Part shown: piece after piece, positions 42,575-55,339 of the stretch | Position numbering within the stretch: position 1 is the first letter of the stretch | Layout of the letters: every line of letters starts with the position of its first letter | Source: Amblyomma americanum | Lineage: Eukaryota > Arthropoda > Arachnida > Ixodida > Ixodidae | Direction of reading: 5' to 3' | Length of the DNA: 64,000 nt | Assembly: GCF_052857255.1 (NCBI RefSeq) | Contig: NW_027526484.1 | Span: 1,089,501-1,153,500 of the forward strand | The notes under the pieces: generated by a model | Databases searched by the model: none | What the model was told of the DNA's origin: nothing | What the model saw: the letters and a program-made list of their open reading frames with translations, nothing else | Translations under genes and position numbers: made by a program

Positions 42575-45500
42575 CTGAAGAGATATTGGTTGTGTACAAA
42601 ATGCATTCCATAAATCAGTAATCTTCTCCCTCTGGATATAATACGGCAACTGCTCTATTCTTTTGAGCATTACAGACTCGTGTTGCATAACCAGGCAACG
42701 TGAATACTTCACAATAACGTCTTTCACGGTGAATAATGTCGTTTCAGTCGCTCCTGCAAAACTTGGAATACCATTACTTCATTCCTAAAAATCACGTCCT
42801 CGTGAATACATCTGATACCGATATCTTAAATTAGCCTTGTTTCCCCTTTCGGGTTTCTTCTTTTCATTTTCTTAATCATGTCTATTCAGCAGTCGCATTT
42901 ATACTTATGGCAGGTGGCATACATGTTACGTAAAAACTCCACACGCATAAAGAATATTCACGGCCGTTTCCTGACATGAACGCAAAGTGGTCAGCCTGCT
43001 CGATGCTTCTGCTCACGAAAGTGACATGCACCTGCTTTATTTGATTTATTTTCTCAATAGGCCCCGCAAATGGGGATTTACATGCGCTGTTCACAAAATC
43101 TGAAGTCCGAGCGCGGAATTTTCTAAATACTTTTTCGACTACCTTTGCAGGGTAACCTTTGAATCCAATTGCAGTAAAAAATATTCAGGGCCTATGTTCA
43201 AAAATTCAAACGTGCTGCCTGTCGAAATGCATATTCAGTGCGGCGGTAATCATTAAAAAAATTTGGCATTGTACGCAACCTTTTTCTTCAAATGACCAGC
43301 TTTCAGAACATGCTGTTAATCCAGAAATGGGAGGCTTGTTTTGTATTTTTCTGCGTGACAGCATAAACCAACATTTACGTAACGTCGTATATGGGCGCGA
43401 CACTCAGCGCACGAATTATCAGCTTCATACCAACACTTCCTGGAAAATTTGCAGCAGCCGAGAACCATTACCTGTGAGACGCGCCGTCCTACTGGATATC
43501 GTAAGCGGACAAGTCTTGAGCTAATAGGCGTAGCGACCCCTTGACGACTCAGACTTGTAAGCCTCTACAGCACGTTGAATGAAATTATGTGAAGGTAAAC
43601 GATATTTCTCTTTTGAAGCCCCTGCTACAGATAGAGCGAAACCGTGTGTGTGCCCATGGTCTACATCAACTAATTCAAGTATCAAACTGATATTCGCGCT
43701 TTCAGCTATGCGGCGGTATAGTGACACAGAGAGGTGCGCTGCGTGCGCTGGCGCAGACAACGTTGTGGCAAAAACAGGGCTCTAGAGGAATGCGAGTTCC
43801 CGTTGACAGCAATGCAACACAAACGCGGAGCTGGAGCACAGCCCGCCAGCGCATATTGCGCAAGTTGGCACTGACGGTGAAAAAAAGAGATAAGGCGCAT
43901 AACTGGCCGTAACACCTGAATCGCACTTTCATATACATGGCGGTGGTGTCCACCCTCAAACCACTGTGGTCTGGCATAGTATTTTGTGCTTCGCACTGCT
44001 TAACCGCCAGCCATTCTTATTTTATTTTTAGACAATAGCTTTTCTCGATGCACCTTCTCAATGCTCAACACCGCGTGGCCGGTCCGCTGTCTGAAATGGA
44101 CCTTCAGTCTAAACAAGGTCGAAATGTGCCTAGATCGAAAAAGAAATAAATCCACCACTGGGAGACGAACCCGCCACGGTGGGAACAGATCAGCTTCAAA
44201 GAATGCTGTGCGAGACCACCAGGCGAGCACACCTCCGTGTTGAACTGCACCACACTCTACCGCTGCGCACGCACTGCAGTACGCCGCCTTCGTCAACTCC
44301 CATCTGCTCCGTCCGGCGACACTGCCAGCTCATCATCGTCTTCCACCTAGCACAAAATCCGTGCTTTCTCACTGATTCCCCAACCAACATTAGACCCACC
44401 CCCGAAATTTTACATTGCCCTATTTGGATCATAGTCGATTTCCAATCATAATTAGGCGCGCCCGACACGATGGCAACCTCCAAATTTGGCCTCGGACATT
44501 GCAAAAATGCGATCTCTCGACCTTTGGGTGTAACCGTGGTTAAACAGTGCGTAACATCTTTTAATGAGTTTTGCCTTTGTACCTAAGCTGTTGGTTTTAG
44601 CAATGGTTGTATTTTTTATTGCTTGCTTTATTGCTTTCAATCACTTTACCTCAGTTGTGTTATTGTTGCCTTGCCCCTCAACTGGAATGCCTCACGGTGT
44701 ACTAGCGCTCCTACGCTGGTGAGTTGCGGCTGCTAACGAGTGTGCGGAAGGGCGTAGCCGAATTCGGCTTGAAATGAGTCGACGCGAACTTTACAATCTG
44801 TGTCGCCGAATAACTTTTCTCGCGCCATTGCTCTTAATGCTGACATGGAGGAAGGGAAGAAAGTCGAATGACTCGCAGTCGGGTACACTTCAGGTACAAG
44901 CGTCAGCCACTCAGTCACTCGTTGCGTCCTCACGTGCCGGAGAGCAGCCGTTGCCTTCGGGTCCAGACGCAGTCATTAACCAAACGCGACATGGACGATT
45001 GGTCGCTCGGTCGGCTCAAAAGCGTTCAGCTTTTCATTGTCTTCTTTGGCACACATGAACCGGGGGAGGGAGTCTAGAAAAACTGCAGCGTGCTGCACCT
45101 CAGAGCGTTTAGGGTCATTTTAGCGTCATCGATTAACGTGACGTCACTGTCGCTACGGGGCTACTGCGTCTCAAGGTCGACAGGTCAGCGACGGCTGGTT
45201 CAGAGAATCGCATCATCGGTCGCTAAGTGTAAGTTTCTTAACGACGTCGCTGTCGATCGCTCTGTAGTGCGGCAACACGTATTTGCGTGACTGCCGAGGC
45301 ACATGAACCGAAACGACGCTTACACCTAGAGGGGCAGGCATCACAGCGAACCGCACAGGCAGTTAGCGGCGGCCCACGCGCTATACGGACGCAGAGGCTA
45401 CGTGATGCGGGCAGAATTCCTCGGCCAGAAGGCCGCGCATCACGTGCGTCATGGCACCGCCACGTAGACCGGAGGAGCGAAGGAGTTGCCCAATCCAGGC

Positions 45501-45955
45501 GGCCGTGATTGCCGCAATCAAGGAAGCCTGGATGAATGCCGACATGTGAGAGCACGCATACGCGCGTCCCGCACTACATTTCCTCAAGGCCCGTCTAGGC
45601 AGCGCTCCTATGCTGTTTGGGCTAGAGCTACTGTATAAGTACCTAGAGGTGCGCGTAGGTCTACCGAGTTGCCGCAGAAAGCTTACAAATTATGAGGGAA
45701 AGCCGCAACTCTTAGATGCAGGAGGCTGAATTGGTGCAAATGGTTAGCGCGAGTGCAGGCTCAATCCGGTTGTTTCTGGCTGCCAAACTTCTTTTATTTC
45801 AGGTAGATTGTTGTTGCATTCAATGTCACAGCTTGCTAGTGATGCGTCGGCTGCATCAACGCCTTCCTCAATAAGCTACAAGCAAAACTGGAGGGGACAC
45901 TTAAGCCCCGCCTAGAGGGTATGACGCGATAGCGTAATGGGTTAATTCCCATATA
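42575..45955 (-). other. Large intron of nrf-6-like gene B, left part
   Basis: Short frames on both strands without recognisable domains. A GC-richer part at 44.7-45.6 kb contains overlapping frames of 60-105 codons with no family match. No splice-consistent exon was found. Confidence 0.45.
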
Positions 45956-45959
45956 CGCA

Positions 45960-46330
45960 GAAGGTCATCCTCTTCTTTACATTCATAGATCCCTGGGAGT
46001 CCTCATACCCCTCCTGACGCAGTGGTGCAGCATTTAAGGGATGCGCCACAGCCCTACAATGGCAGGTGCTACCAGCGGTGGGCCTTGTGCGGATCAGGTC
46101 GACCTTCCCGAGCGACCAATCATTAATTAAACTGCCCCTTGCCACTGTGGGTAGTTTGCTTACTATCCGGTGAGCAGGTTTTGATGACATTGCAACGTCA
46201 CGTGACCTAGGTGGCCTACCTGCCTCCTAGGTTGCTCTCTGGGGAGCACCTGCCAGAGCCATGCCCGTGATTTTTCCCTCACAACACCGACGCCGACCAC
46301 GCCGACACTGGGTTTTCTGGAGTGCAGTGA
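45960..46330 (+). repeat. tRNA-like SINE or related tick repeat
   Basis: It has a tRNA-like start (GACGCAGTGGTGCAGCATTTAAGG ... GGCAGGTGCTACCAGCGG, ~46015-46080). A long body follows with TGCAACGTCACGTGACC and AGGTTGCTCTCTGGGG. The tail is CGACGCCGACCACGCCGAC then ACTGGGTTTTC. The tail resembles that of the SINE at 6.5-6.7 kb. Family name unknown. Confidence 0.5.
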
Positions 46331-47300
46331 CTTCAAGGCTATCCCGTTAATAAACATTTCACAGCAACCGCTGCTACTGGGTGTGCGGCAACGAGATGCC
46401 ATGGATTCACGCTTTATCAAGAGTACACAACGTATGAACGGGCCCATGCACACTGGCAAGTCATTTTACTCTAGCGATGGAATTTTTTTTACCGTCTCAA
46501 TTCAGACACCCTTGCACGTTAAATAGGAGAAAGCTGTAGGGCAGGTAAAGTAAACTGATTTTGTAAAGCGTTGAATTTCAGATGTTTTGAACACTAAAAG
46601 AAAAACGCCATGCATGGGGACATTTTCCCATCCAGAAATTCTGGACAAACGCATTTTTTCAAAGAGAAGTTGCTTATGAGCGGAGTTTTTCCTCATATCT
46701 TAAGACTGCACCTTAACAATCAATATATCCGCAGATACTTCTTCGGGACCCCTATATATACTTTTCCACTATTTATGGTCAAAAAGACACCCCACTCGTT
46801 TTTCATTCAATAATTATAACTACTTTTCCTCGTTTTTTAACGTTCCAGTCTTCACGTTCTCTCTGTTCGGTGGTCTCTGAAGCTACTTGTACATGCCTCT
46901 CGACTGCAAGTTCCTCTGGCGACTTCATCAATCGCCCCTTCTCACCCAATCGTCTTCTCGTTCCTCGCTCTTCAGCTGTTTCCGTATCTAGTTTATCTAG
47001 GTTATACTGCCTTCGCCGCTCTGCTTTGGCATCTCTCCTAGAGCTCTATATCCATTGGATCGGTTGAATCAGGTTGCGCTCTCTTCTTTTGCGCTGCTGT
47101 TCAGCTCACCGTGGACGTCGTTCGGTTTTGTAATCTGTCGAATGACAGGCTTTGTCCATGACGTACAGTTTGCTACGCTACACATTCCTCTGGCGACTTG
47201 ATCTTTCACCTGCCTCTTCTTTCTGGCATCCGCATGTGCACAAAACCGCGCTTCTCGCTCTTCATCTTCGCACCCTTTCTCCACTCAGTTGCAGCAAGCG
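46331..47300. other. No supportable gene
   Basis: Pyrimidine-rich sequence with two related CCTCTGGCGACTT segments (46.91 and 47.19 kb). No protein similarity. Confidence 0.4.
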
Positions 47301-47314
47301 CTACGTCCTCCTCC

Positions 47315-47350
47315 CATTGGCTGCAGCTTGCGCGAAGCTATATAAAGCTT
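47315..47350 (+). promoter_or_regulatory. CCAAT/TATA-type promoter-like site
   Basis: An inverted CCAAT box (CCCATTGGCTG, ~47315) is followed by TATATAAAG (~47339). Some 50 bp downstream is an ATG (47396) in a good context (GACAGGATGG) opening a 48-codon frame. Plus strand, within the large intron of nrf-6-like gene B. Motif evidence only; the product is not recognised. Confidence 0.35.
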
Positions 47351-47960
47351 ACACGAGCTTACCCGGGTTACTCCGTGGCTTCACTCTCAGACAGGATGGC
47401 TTTTTTGCGAGCAATGCATCTTGTGCTAGTGCACAAAACATGCCTCAAACTGCAAATATTTTTTTTTATCAGAAAGAATAAATGCAGCTCTATGAACAGC
47501 AATGACAGGACCACTGTAGTTACGAAGTTGTGTTCACCGTGACCGTGCAGGCGGGCGGTCCAGCCGTGATGTTACAGACGCCCTGTACGGGCTTCACGAT
47601 CGACTCAAAGTGTTCATGTGGTTGTCACAGAGATTGAATAATATTGACAAATAGGAGACCATCTTTCGGTTAGCGTGCATTGGGCTGCAACACAAGACAC
47701 ATCTATAGATGCACACATGTAGCGCCCCAACGGAAGCGGAGGTGAAATCGCATGGGCCTATTCGGCGGGACATCGCAAACTGGCAAATCTACCTCACTCC
47801 CTGACCAATTTCAGTGGTGGAATATGCACTGAGAGATTTGTGGGTACTGCTGGGATATAGTGGGTTTACTACGACGTCAGCTTCAACTGACAATCGCGTG
47901 AATTTTTCATACTTACAACTGTAAACAACACGAATAACGTTTACGCGCCATCACTCAGAA
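47351..47960. other. Short plus-strand frame, otherwise no supportable gene
   Basis: The frame 47396-47542 (MAFLRAMHLVLVHKTCLKL...) has a weakly hydrophobic start and no known relative that I recognise. It could be a first exon but no downstream exon is evident. Confidence 0.25.
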
Positions 47961-49050
47961 ATCGTCTTTATTTCAGCGGCCTCACCTACACTGTGGCCGA
48001 GAGTGTACTAAGCAGTTCTGTCGACATCAGCAAAACGTGTAAAGCCACTTACTTTCCGTTTCTTTCTAAGATTTTAAGTGCCGTCCGGCTGAAGACCCTT
48101 GAACAGGTCATGTGCTATTATTGTTAGTCGACATTAACGATTACGCAAGTAATCTATTTTCTACTCTTCGTGTGTTCGCTGACAACGGCGCCATGTACCA
48201 TTGACTTAAAACAGGGACTCCCACCATCTGGAATATGACTTAAAACTTAGAGAAAATTGGCGCGCTAACTGGCTAATGCACTTAAACGTTAATAAAACAA
48301 CTCTAATCTTATTTCCTCATCGTCAGTCACGTCCTACACCAAACTACAGTATATGTGGCGCCGCAGTATCACACCATCTACTAAAATATCTAAGAATCAG
48401 CCTAACACACCATCTCTCTTGTCGCACCACCGACAAGAACGTAACCAAAACAACTAACTGCGTCTTTGATTATGTAAAAAAAACCTCCGACTTGCACCAC
48501 CTTCTGTTAAACTGTCCGCCTATTTAACTCTAGTCCTTCCTAAACTGGAATATCCATGCTCTATTAAGAACCCCCGACAAACAACCCTTGCCAAACCGCT
48601 TGAGTCCGTAAAAATCCGTGTGGTTGAATTACTATATTCTTAATATTCATATCATACAAGCGTTACTGCATTGAACATACCCCCCCCCCCACTTCCGCCT
48701 CAAGTCTGGAATCCCCTGAGAAAATAACCAGAATTTGCCTTTTCTCCAAGTTCTATTATTCCTCACTGAGTCAATCTGTTATCCCTGCACACTGCCTTTC
48801 ACTTCGCATGGGCAATCCGAGAGTCGTTCATCCACCTCGAGCATCCACTTCTGCACAACTGAAATCATTATTCATCCTTACTGCAAGAAAATGGAACAGC
48901 GTGTCCGCGGAAGCCGTTAGCCATGCTGCCCGTGAGCGCTTCAAGTTATTCATCATAGAAATAATGAAATTACGTATTAGTCCGCTCCTCATGTAATGGC
49001 CTGAGCGGGTGCTTTGAAGTACTAACAAACAAACAAAATACACGACTCTA
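47960..49050 (+). mobile_element. Decayed non-LTR retrotransposon (Jockey/CR1-like) fragment
   Basis: In shifting plus-strand frames one sees a relic of the RT catalytic region (FADDGAMYH near 48180). After it come ENWRANWLMHLNVNKTTLIL F near 48250 and KNVTKTTNCVFDYVKKTSDL near 48440. Near 48870-48960 a C-terminal TARKWNSVSAEAVSHAARER FKLF block is typical of CR1/Jockey-type ends (ARxWNSLP..). Heavily mutated; clade assignment tentative. Confidence 0.65.
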
Positions 49051-49318
49051 TATCAAAATATTGTTCACTTATCTCTCCTTTCAACTATAACGGCCGGGGC
49101 AAGGTGACGTCCTGAACTGCCGGTGCCATACACATAAGGTGACAGCGTGTGCGTCGCACGTTTTTTTTTTTTGCATAGTACATGCACTCAGTTAATGTAG
49201 CCTGAATCTTGTTATATCCCCACTATTTTATGAGTAAAGTCTGAAGACAGAGACCTCATCCGGGAAATGATCACGGATCGCAGCCCACTGCTCCAGCTAA
49301 GCTTTCTCATTATTTCAC

Positions 49319-49439
49319 CTTAGGCATCTTGCTCCTCTTGAAACTGGCAACGGCGAAGAATGTTATACACCCCGTGAAGTAGCACACAGCGTGGTAGAAT
49401 GGATAGAAGTAGTAGTAGAAATGAGTCTTCAGAAAAGAT
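49319..49439 (-). CDS. nrf-6-like acyltransferase gene B, most upstream exon seen
   Basis: 121 nt. Acceptor TCTTTCTTGCAG^ATC (exon starts at 49439, one leading base) and donor CCTAAG^GTGAAA (exon ends at 49319, phase 0). It encodes SFLKTHFYYYFYPFYHAVCY followed by FTGCITFFAVASFKRSKMPK. This has the aromatic-Pro then aromatic-x-G-x-x-x-G/F pattern of the PxxRxxPYxxGxxxG segment in NRF-6-type acyltransferases, including a membrane helix. The conserved Arg is replaced by His. Phase matches the exon at 42.4 kb. Seven kilobases of intron separate them. Confidence 0.65.
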
Positions 49440-52400
49440 CTGCAAGAAAGAAGAATATTAAAGCATCCGACATCTGCACCAACGAGCGCAGCTGCACACT
49501 TTAGAAAGTCCGCTCTATTGATTACTCATCTTGCACAAAGACCTTTGCATCATTTTCGCAACAACACTGCAACATTCACAAAAAAGAAACCCTGTTGACT
49601 GCATGATATCTACTCTGGTTGAAAAGAAATATTGAGTGACAAATGCGCAATCGTCGCCTAGGTATGTACGTACATATTGAACACAAGAACAGTTGTATAC
49701 TTCCTGTTCGTTTCTTCGTATAACATGGTTGCGCTAAAGGATGATTACGAACTAAATAGCTCATTACAGAAAGACACTCAACGGAGGATAATGTTTGCAG
49801 CTAATAAACTGAACCGGTAACACATAGATTTATTTTCAATCTGTTCTACTAAATCGCCACCATTTGCAGCGCCGACAGGCAGATCTTGGAGAAAAGGGCG
49901 AGCGGCGGTGTTTTTTCCAACAACAAAGAGCGGGGAAAAATATAGTGTAAATCGACTTGATGGCACCCGCAATACTGGGGCGCCAGCAAGGCTAAAGTTT
50001 CCATGTAACGCATACTGCTTGACTAATATATTCGCCGAAATCAACTCATCCCTGCATTGGAAGCACTCCACGAATATGCCAGACATCGAGCTCTCCATGA
50101 TAGAAAATGGGCATGGCAATTTTTGTGGGCTTATTCACGTTGGTGGTAATCAGCCTTTGTTATGTTTTTTTTTCAGCGAGAAACGTAAGCATTTTATTCC
50201 ATGGTAAGAAATAGCAGATGTATAAAGAAAAAGTTTTCGCAAAAGTGTTGAATCTAGCTTTAATAGACCGTTATTCTTTGTGCCTGCGTGGATGACCTTC
50301 TCTTAGAGGACACAGGAAAACGCTAGTGATTTATTGCTCTTAACCAAAAATACTTCTCTGCCTCTTTCTGGGTATGTTAACGTTAGTAGGACAACAAAAA
50401 ACATTAATGGCGGAGAATATTTAATTTTAAAATGAACTCGTGGCATGCAGACCGCGGACTGCTTGCTGTTGCTTTGAAGTGAATGGCGGTGTAGCATAGC
50501 CCCTGAGCTCCGCGTAATGAAAACGGTGTTGACGTATGCAGTTTACTTCAGAAATCCGCCGGTGGTGGCCACACGTGTATTTCTTCTTGTTTTTTTTCTG
50601 AGGTCTGTTTGCGGTGAGAGTGGTCTCTTTATCGCTGTAATGCCGTAATCTGCCGATAGGAGGCTACCTTCGATAATCTCTCAGTGCCCCCAAGTTAACA
50701 GCCACGTTGTCAAGAAGTCCGAAGCGATGTCATATGCGAAGATGCATAAAAGCTTGCATTTGGGTGGTTAGTGTGCGTGTTTTCTTTCACGGCATGCCCC
50801 GTCTAAGCGAAGAACCATAATGTTATACGCTCAAAAAACTAGCTTTCCATGAGTCGGTGGCAAAAAGGAGAGCGACCTGAATAGGAATCCATACCCGAAA
50901 ATCCGTCCACATATCTTTAGTAACCCACGGCTGCGTTGCCGAACACGACCCGAGTTAAACCAGAGGTCGGCGCCATACGCCCACCGCGCTTAAAATAGTT
51001 TCCTTTCTGGCCTCCTATCGAGTGTGACAGTGCGTAGATTTATCTTCGGCTAAGCTCGTTGTACCCGTATGCGCTGCAAAACAAAGAAAAACGGGTATAC
51101 GCGTAGGCGCTGACGCAAGTAGAATGCATCTTGTGGACTTCACGAGTTTTAATCGAATGGTGGCAAAATTTTTAAACGCAACTTCCTCAGAAATAAGTAT
51201 TTTTTTTTTTTGGTTGCTGGAGAATCAACTGCATAGCCAGAGAATCAATTTTTACTCAGAACAATTAATGGAGTCGTCCTCAGTGTCCCTTTAAAATTTC
51301 GGGACACAGAGCAGTGACATAGAAGCATTTGCTTCAGCCATTGCTCGTTGACTATGCTTGAATTATGCAGTGGCGTGCACTCATTTATTTGTATATTATT
51401 AAGAACTCTTTTCAAACTCTTTTGTCCCATATTTGGCCAGAGATGCTGCAGTTTACCACGTCACTTTTGTTCTGCCAATGCAGTCAAGCAACATGGTTAC
51501 TGGCAGATACCATTGAGGACCACTTGGGATCTGTATTTTTGATTCCCTGATCAATTTATGTGGCTAGCCATTCTGCACGAGCATTTCTGAAATACTGCTA
51601 TCCATTCAGTATGCCTACAGATATGTTTGTGTCACCTTTCACACCAAAATCAGAACTTTGAGCTTTCAATCCAACACACTGCATGTCATTTTACCAGACA
51701 AAACATCACCGCATAAAATGCAACATCAGCAACTACTTCCATCGACATCACCGTGTTGTTGCATCATGGCATTGTAAAGGACATTCCACCCAACAAAAAG
51801 TGATTCACCAAAAAGCAATCCTTTTAGAATGCGGACCCAGGGGGATTGTCATGGCCAAGATCCACAGGCTGCCCTCTGCTTGTAAGACACAGCGTATCAC
51901 ATCCTTTGCTCATGCTAAGCCTTTGCAAGGCAATAAATATGTATCCTTGGTGCACACACACCACTGTTCATGAACCGCTCACTGCATACAGCAAAGATAT
52001 GTTGCACAACACAGCTGCAAGACTGTACAGTTCCTCAATGTTTGGCAGCCAGTTCCGCAGTTTCCTGTTGTCCCTAAAGGGTAACTGATCACTTTAAGAC
52101 ACTGGTGAATTTTAAGGGCTTGAAAAATTTTCGAATGCATTATGGCGCCCGTCCCTGGGTTTCGCGTTGCCATCATCAGCGTTGGTTGTGCGGTCAACCT
52201 GGGTCGCATAAGCCTACGGGTGGCTCTGTTTGGAACCGCTGCCTGCCAGTGCAGGGGTGCATCACATGACCACTATTGCTGAATTTCATGTTACACAGTC
52301 GTAACCGTCTTGTGAGTTCATGCATGCAAAATTTTTGCATCAGCTTTCCATGTAAGGCGCAAAATTTTTATATGATGAAGTGCGTAGCCAATAACAAAGC

Positions 52401-52566
52401 CAGATTCATTCTATCAAAGTTTAAACAAACTAAATGCCTGTCTGTGCAATGCATAGAAATTTCACAGCTGTGGACACATTCTCTGCTGCAGTAAGCTATA
52501 ATGTGCAGCAGCACTCATTCTCGGGTGCTGTGGACGGCACAGATACCATTCCACTATTGCACTACT
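49440..52566. other. Region between nrf-6-like gene B exons and ABTB1
   Basis: No clear exon for the missing N-terminal half of gene B. A minus-strand frame at 49778-50119 contains SGIFVECFQCRDELISANIL, which weakly recalls the second part of an NRF domain (G.[FY][DE]EC...). Splice sites there are poor and it may be a relic. The part nearest 52566 would be the ABTB1 3'-UTR. A tick-type GTCCCTTTAAA motif occurs near 51288. Confidence 0.35.
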
Positions 52567-52773
52567 TTAGGCATCTAATCCGAGTGTAGTTAGGAGGTCA
52601 TCGATGAGCTTCAACTTCACATTGGCATCTAGAATCTCTGCTGTGCTTCGTGCATTGGCACTGATATAGTAGCGGATGTCGTCTATTACGGTGATGGAAT
52701 CGGTCTCTTGCCTGAGTTTCACCTCTTTCGCATCCTCTCGGATCGCCTCATGGAATTCTGGAAGTTCAATGAC
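52567..52773 (-). CDS. ABTB1: ABTB1, last coding exon
   Basis: Acceptor CATTTCAG^GTC (52773), phase 0; stop TAA at 52567-52569. It encodes 68 residues starting VIELPEFHEAIREDAKEVKL, with the distinctive RQETDSITVIDDIRYYI and a leucine-rich end LKLIDDLLTTLGLDA. That C-terminus is characteristic of ABTB1 (BPOZ) proteins and separates them from other BTB proteins. This exon fixes the identity of the gene. Confidence 0.9.
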   Translation of the reverse strand, partial: VIELPEFHEAIREDAKEVKLRQETDSITVIDDIRYYISANARSTAEILDANVKLKLIDDLLTTLGLDA

Positions 52774-53248
52774 CTGAAATGGAAAAAAATATTGGTCTGT
52801 CTCAATGCCGAAGGCAAGTGCAAAATATAATCAAATGCACTTCTCTGGACAGGTTCGTGCTTTAAGCCATTTGACATTACATAAAGAAGCTTTTCTGAGG
52901 GAATACAGTAGTTATTTATTGGTAACATGCGAAGGGATGTCTTGCAACTACATCCTGTGTTACAGCGTACTACTACATGTAGTAAGTACATGTGTACTTC
53001 TTTATGATACAGCTTTTAACATCTCCAGTTTTCACTTTTACAACATGGGCCGCTGGTTCCACCATGTCTATTAACTACTGTCTAGTGCTGCTTCAGAGAC
53101 AAAGTGTCTTTGAATTTTAAATTTACTGCTTGAAGCCTGCGGACTACTGCCTTTTAAGTGTTTCCAGTAACAAAAGAGTTTGCAGTGTTGAAGCCATAAA
53201 GAAACAAGCAGCACCAGTTGGAAGGAGCATTTATGTTTCCTTATTCAC
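52774..53248 (-). other. ABTB1 intron
   Basis: Donor GAG^GTGAAT and acceptor TTTCAG; no repeat recognised inside. Confidence 0.8.
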
Positions 53249-53449
53249 CTCGGCCAAGTGCTTTGCCATGAACTCTATGCACTGGTTCTCCAACCGTGGC
53301 AGGCGGAACAGCCGCGATGCCCGCAATGTTCCGCAGATGCTCTCAACATCAAGCAAGCGTGCTATCTGCGCCCCGCACTGCCGCTTCAAGTCTGGCAGCA
53401 GGTACACATCAGCAGCACACAGGACGTCCCAGACATTGGTTGCATTCAC
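53249..53449 (-). CDS. ABTB1: ABTB1 exon: end of second BTB and following helices
   Basis: 201 nt, phase 0 at both ends. Acceptor TTGGCAG^GTGAAT (53449) and donor GAG^GTGAAT (exon ends 53249). It encodes 67 residues: NATNVWDVLCAADVYLLPDL KRQCG..IARLLDVESICGTL, then RLFRLPRLENQCIEFMAKHL. This is the helical tail after a BTB fold (BACK-like), as in ABTB1. Confidence 0.9.
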
Positions 53450-54361
53450 CTGCCAAGATAAAATTACAATAACATGCACTTGGTGAAAGATTTGGGAAAA
53501 CCATTAGTAACTGTCTTGACGAGGTCTGCACCATTTCCACAAGACAACATGCAGGTGCAACCTGGACACAACTGTACACACACCCAGGGACAAAATTCAG
53601 AAGCACAGGCACGGTGAGAAGTGAATATCATTGATCCCAAGGTACACAGCTCAAAACTAATACTATGCAGAACCTTAACTAGTATGTGTAAACAGTACAG
53701 AGTGCCAATGAGTTTGAGGCAGTGCAAAAATTTGATCATTTTTGTTTTTTGCAGTGCTTGCAAAGCAAATACCTTTGTCCCCGAATTCATGCAATGTTCC
53801 TTCTCCATAAGCAAGGTGTCCCAATTGTTTCCAGGGATATACGCAAACACAAGGCTTTGTGCTAATGTCTTTGACAGTGTGTCAAGAGATGCAGCTAATG
53901 CTAACCATCGGGGTTTATCTGTGCTTAATTATGTAATTAATAAAACAAGTCAGCCAACTTTACTTTATTGATTTAGTAGCCAAGGTCCCAATCAAAATAT
54001 TGCCACAAACTTTGAGAAAAATCTAAAAGATGAGTTTCCAAAAAGCCAGATTTCACAATTTTTGCACGCCCTCTCCAAAAAAAGAGCAGCTCGCATAGAT
54101 GAAGGCACACCACAACTGTAGTGGTCTCAAAAATGTGTAAACCAAACACTGGCTAATGACAATGCTTACTGTGAAATTATCTTTTCTTTGTCGCACCTTC
54201 AAAATATTTGGGCTTGTGGGGCTGAGCTGAGGGGGTGCCACAAATTGTGAGGGAATCCAATAATAATAAAAAAAAGCTCACCGAAAAGACAAGTCAATTG
54301 TGGACTGAAGCCAATTCAAACCCAAAATATAAAATATCCCGGCTGCACACAAAGCGCTTAC
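53450..54361 (-). other. ABTB1 intron
   Basis: Donor AGG^GTAAGC at 54361 downwards; acceptor TTGGCAG at 53450. No recognised repeat; short frames only. Confidence 0.8.
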
Positions 54362-54535
54362 CCTGTCATCTGAGTTACTGTAAACATGTCGCAGCACGCA
54401 GCCAAAGATGTTAGGCGTGACTTGCTGCAATTCGATGACTGGCAGCTGCTGCTGGTCACTGCCTAGCCGACTGGCCTCTGTGAAGTGGTCCTCAATGAGG
54501 GCACGGAAGTACTCACTCCGGTTGCACAAAAACAC
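54362..54535 (-). CDS. ABTB1: ABTB1 exon: core of second BTB domain
   Basis: 174 nt, 58 residues, phase 0 at both ends. Acceptor AATTTCAG^GTG (54535), donor AGG^GTAAGC. It encodes VFLCNRSEYFRALIEDHFTE, then a linker and LPVIELQQVTPNIFGCVLRH VYSNSDD, i.e. the A2-A4 helices and B3 strand of a BTB/POZ fold. It joins directly to the FLCHK of the previous exon. Confidence 0.92.
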
Positions 54536-55339
54536 CTGAAATTACACCAGGGTTGTACTCTAATGGGACGGCACTTCTGTCTTTGTGCGATACAGTAGCA
54601 GGTGTGCCATTTTTGGTGCAGAAAAACTGAACTTTTTCCGGCAGAAACCCCAAAAGCAATCTATATTTCTCGTAGTTGTGAGAGTTAGGCTCAGAGAAAT
54701 GCCAGGCTTTCCAGGTTTGTAACGTTATAGCGGCGGCACTTGGCTAAGTGCAAAAAGTCTAGCTTTGCTGAGCTTGTTGCCAGTTAGCAGAGCAGGCTCA
54801 ATGAGCTATGTTTGCATTTATTTCTCAGCATCTACCAGCAAGATTGGCACACAGGATGTAAAAACATGCCATCACCTGTCCAGCTGATTGCAAGGTATGA
54901 TAGTGAATCTCGGAATTTCCAAATGCTTTCAGAATTGACTGACCATTAAAAAAATTTGTTGCACGTCCCGAATCAGTACAAAGAAATTGAATTACAATTT
55001 TTCAGACAGTGAGGCAAGACACAGCAAGATGCTCTGAGACTCCCTGCAAAAAGTGTGACAAGTGAAGGTATGGCATGCCCTTGTTTTACGCATCGCATTC
55101 CTGACACAAATGTCGAAGAATGGAGCTGCACATTCAGTGCACTAGGCCTGCCTTACTGAAGGGCCGCAAGCGGGGGGAGCCCAGCACCCTTTAGCACTAC
55201 GTTGGATGTACCTCAAGTATTCAACCATCTTATGTCATGTTTTCAATTCTGTGTCCGCAACGTTTTCTATCTCACATCAATATCACTACTGTGCTAGAAG
55301 CCATGCTACAGGAGTGCGCTTGCTATAAGATACAGTTAC

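Noticed and set aside
49778..50119. Possible second NRF-domain exon of nrf-6-like gene B
   Set aside because: The SGIFVECFQCRDE stretch is suggestive, but splice sites are weak, the phase cannot be tied to a neighbour and the conserved Cys spacing is not clearly kept.
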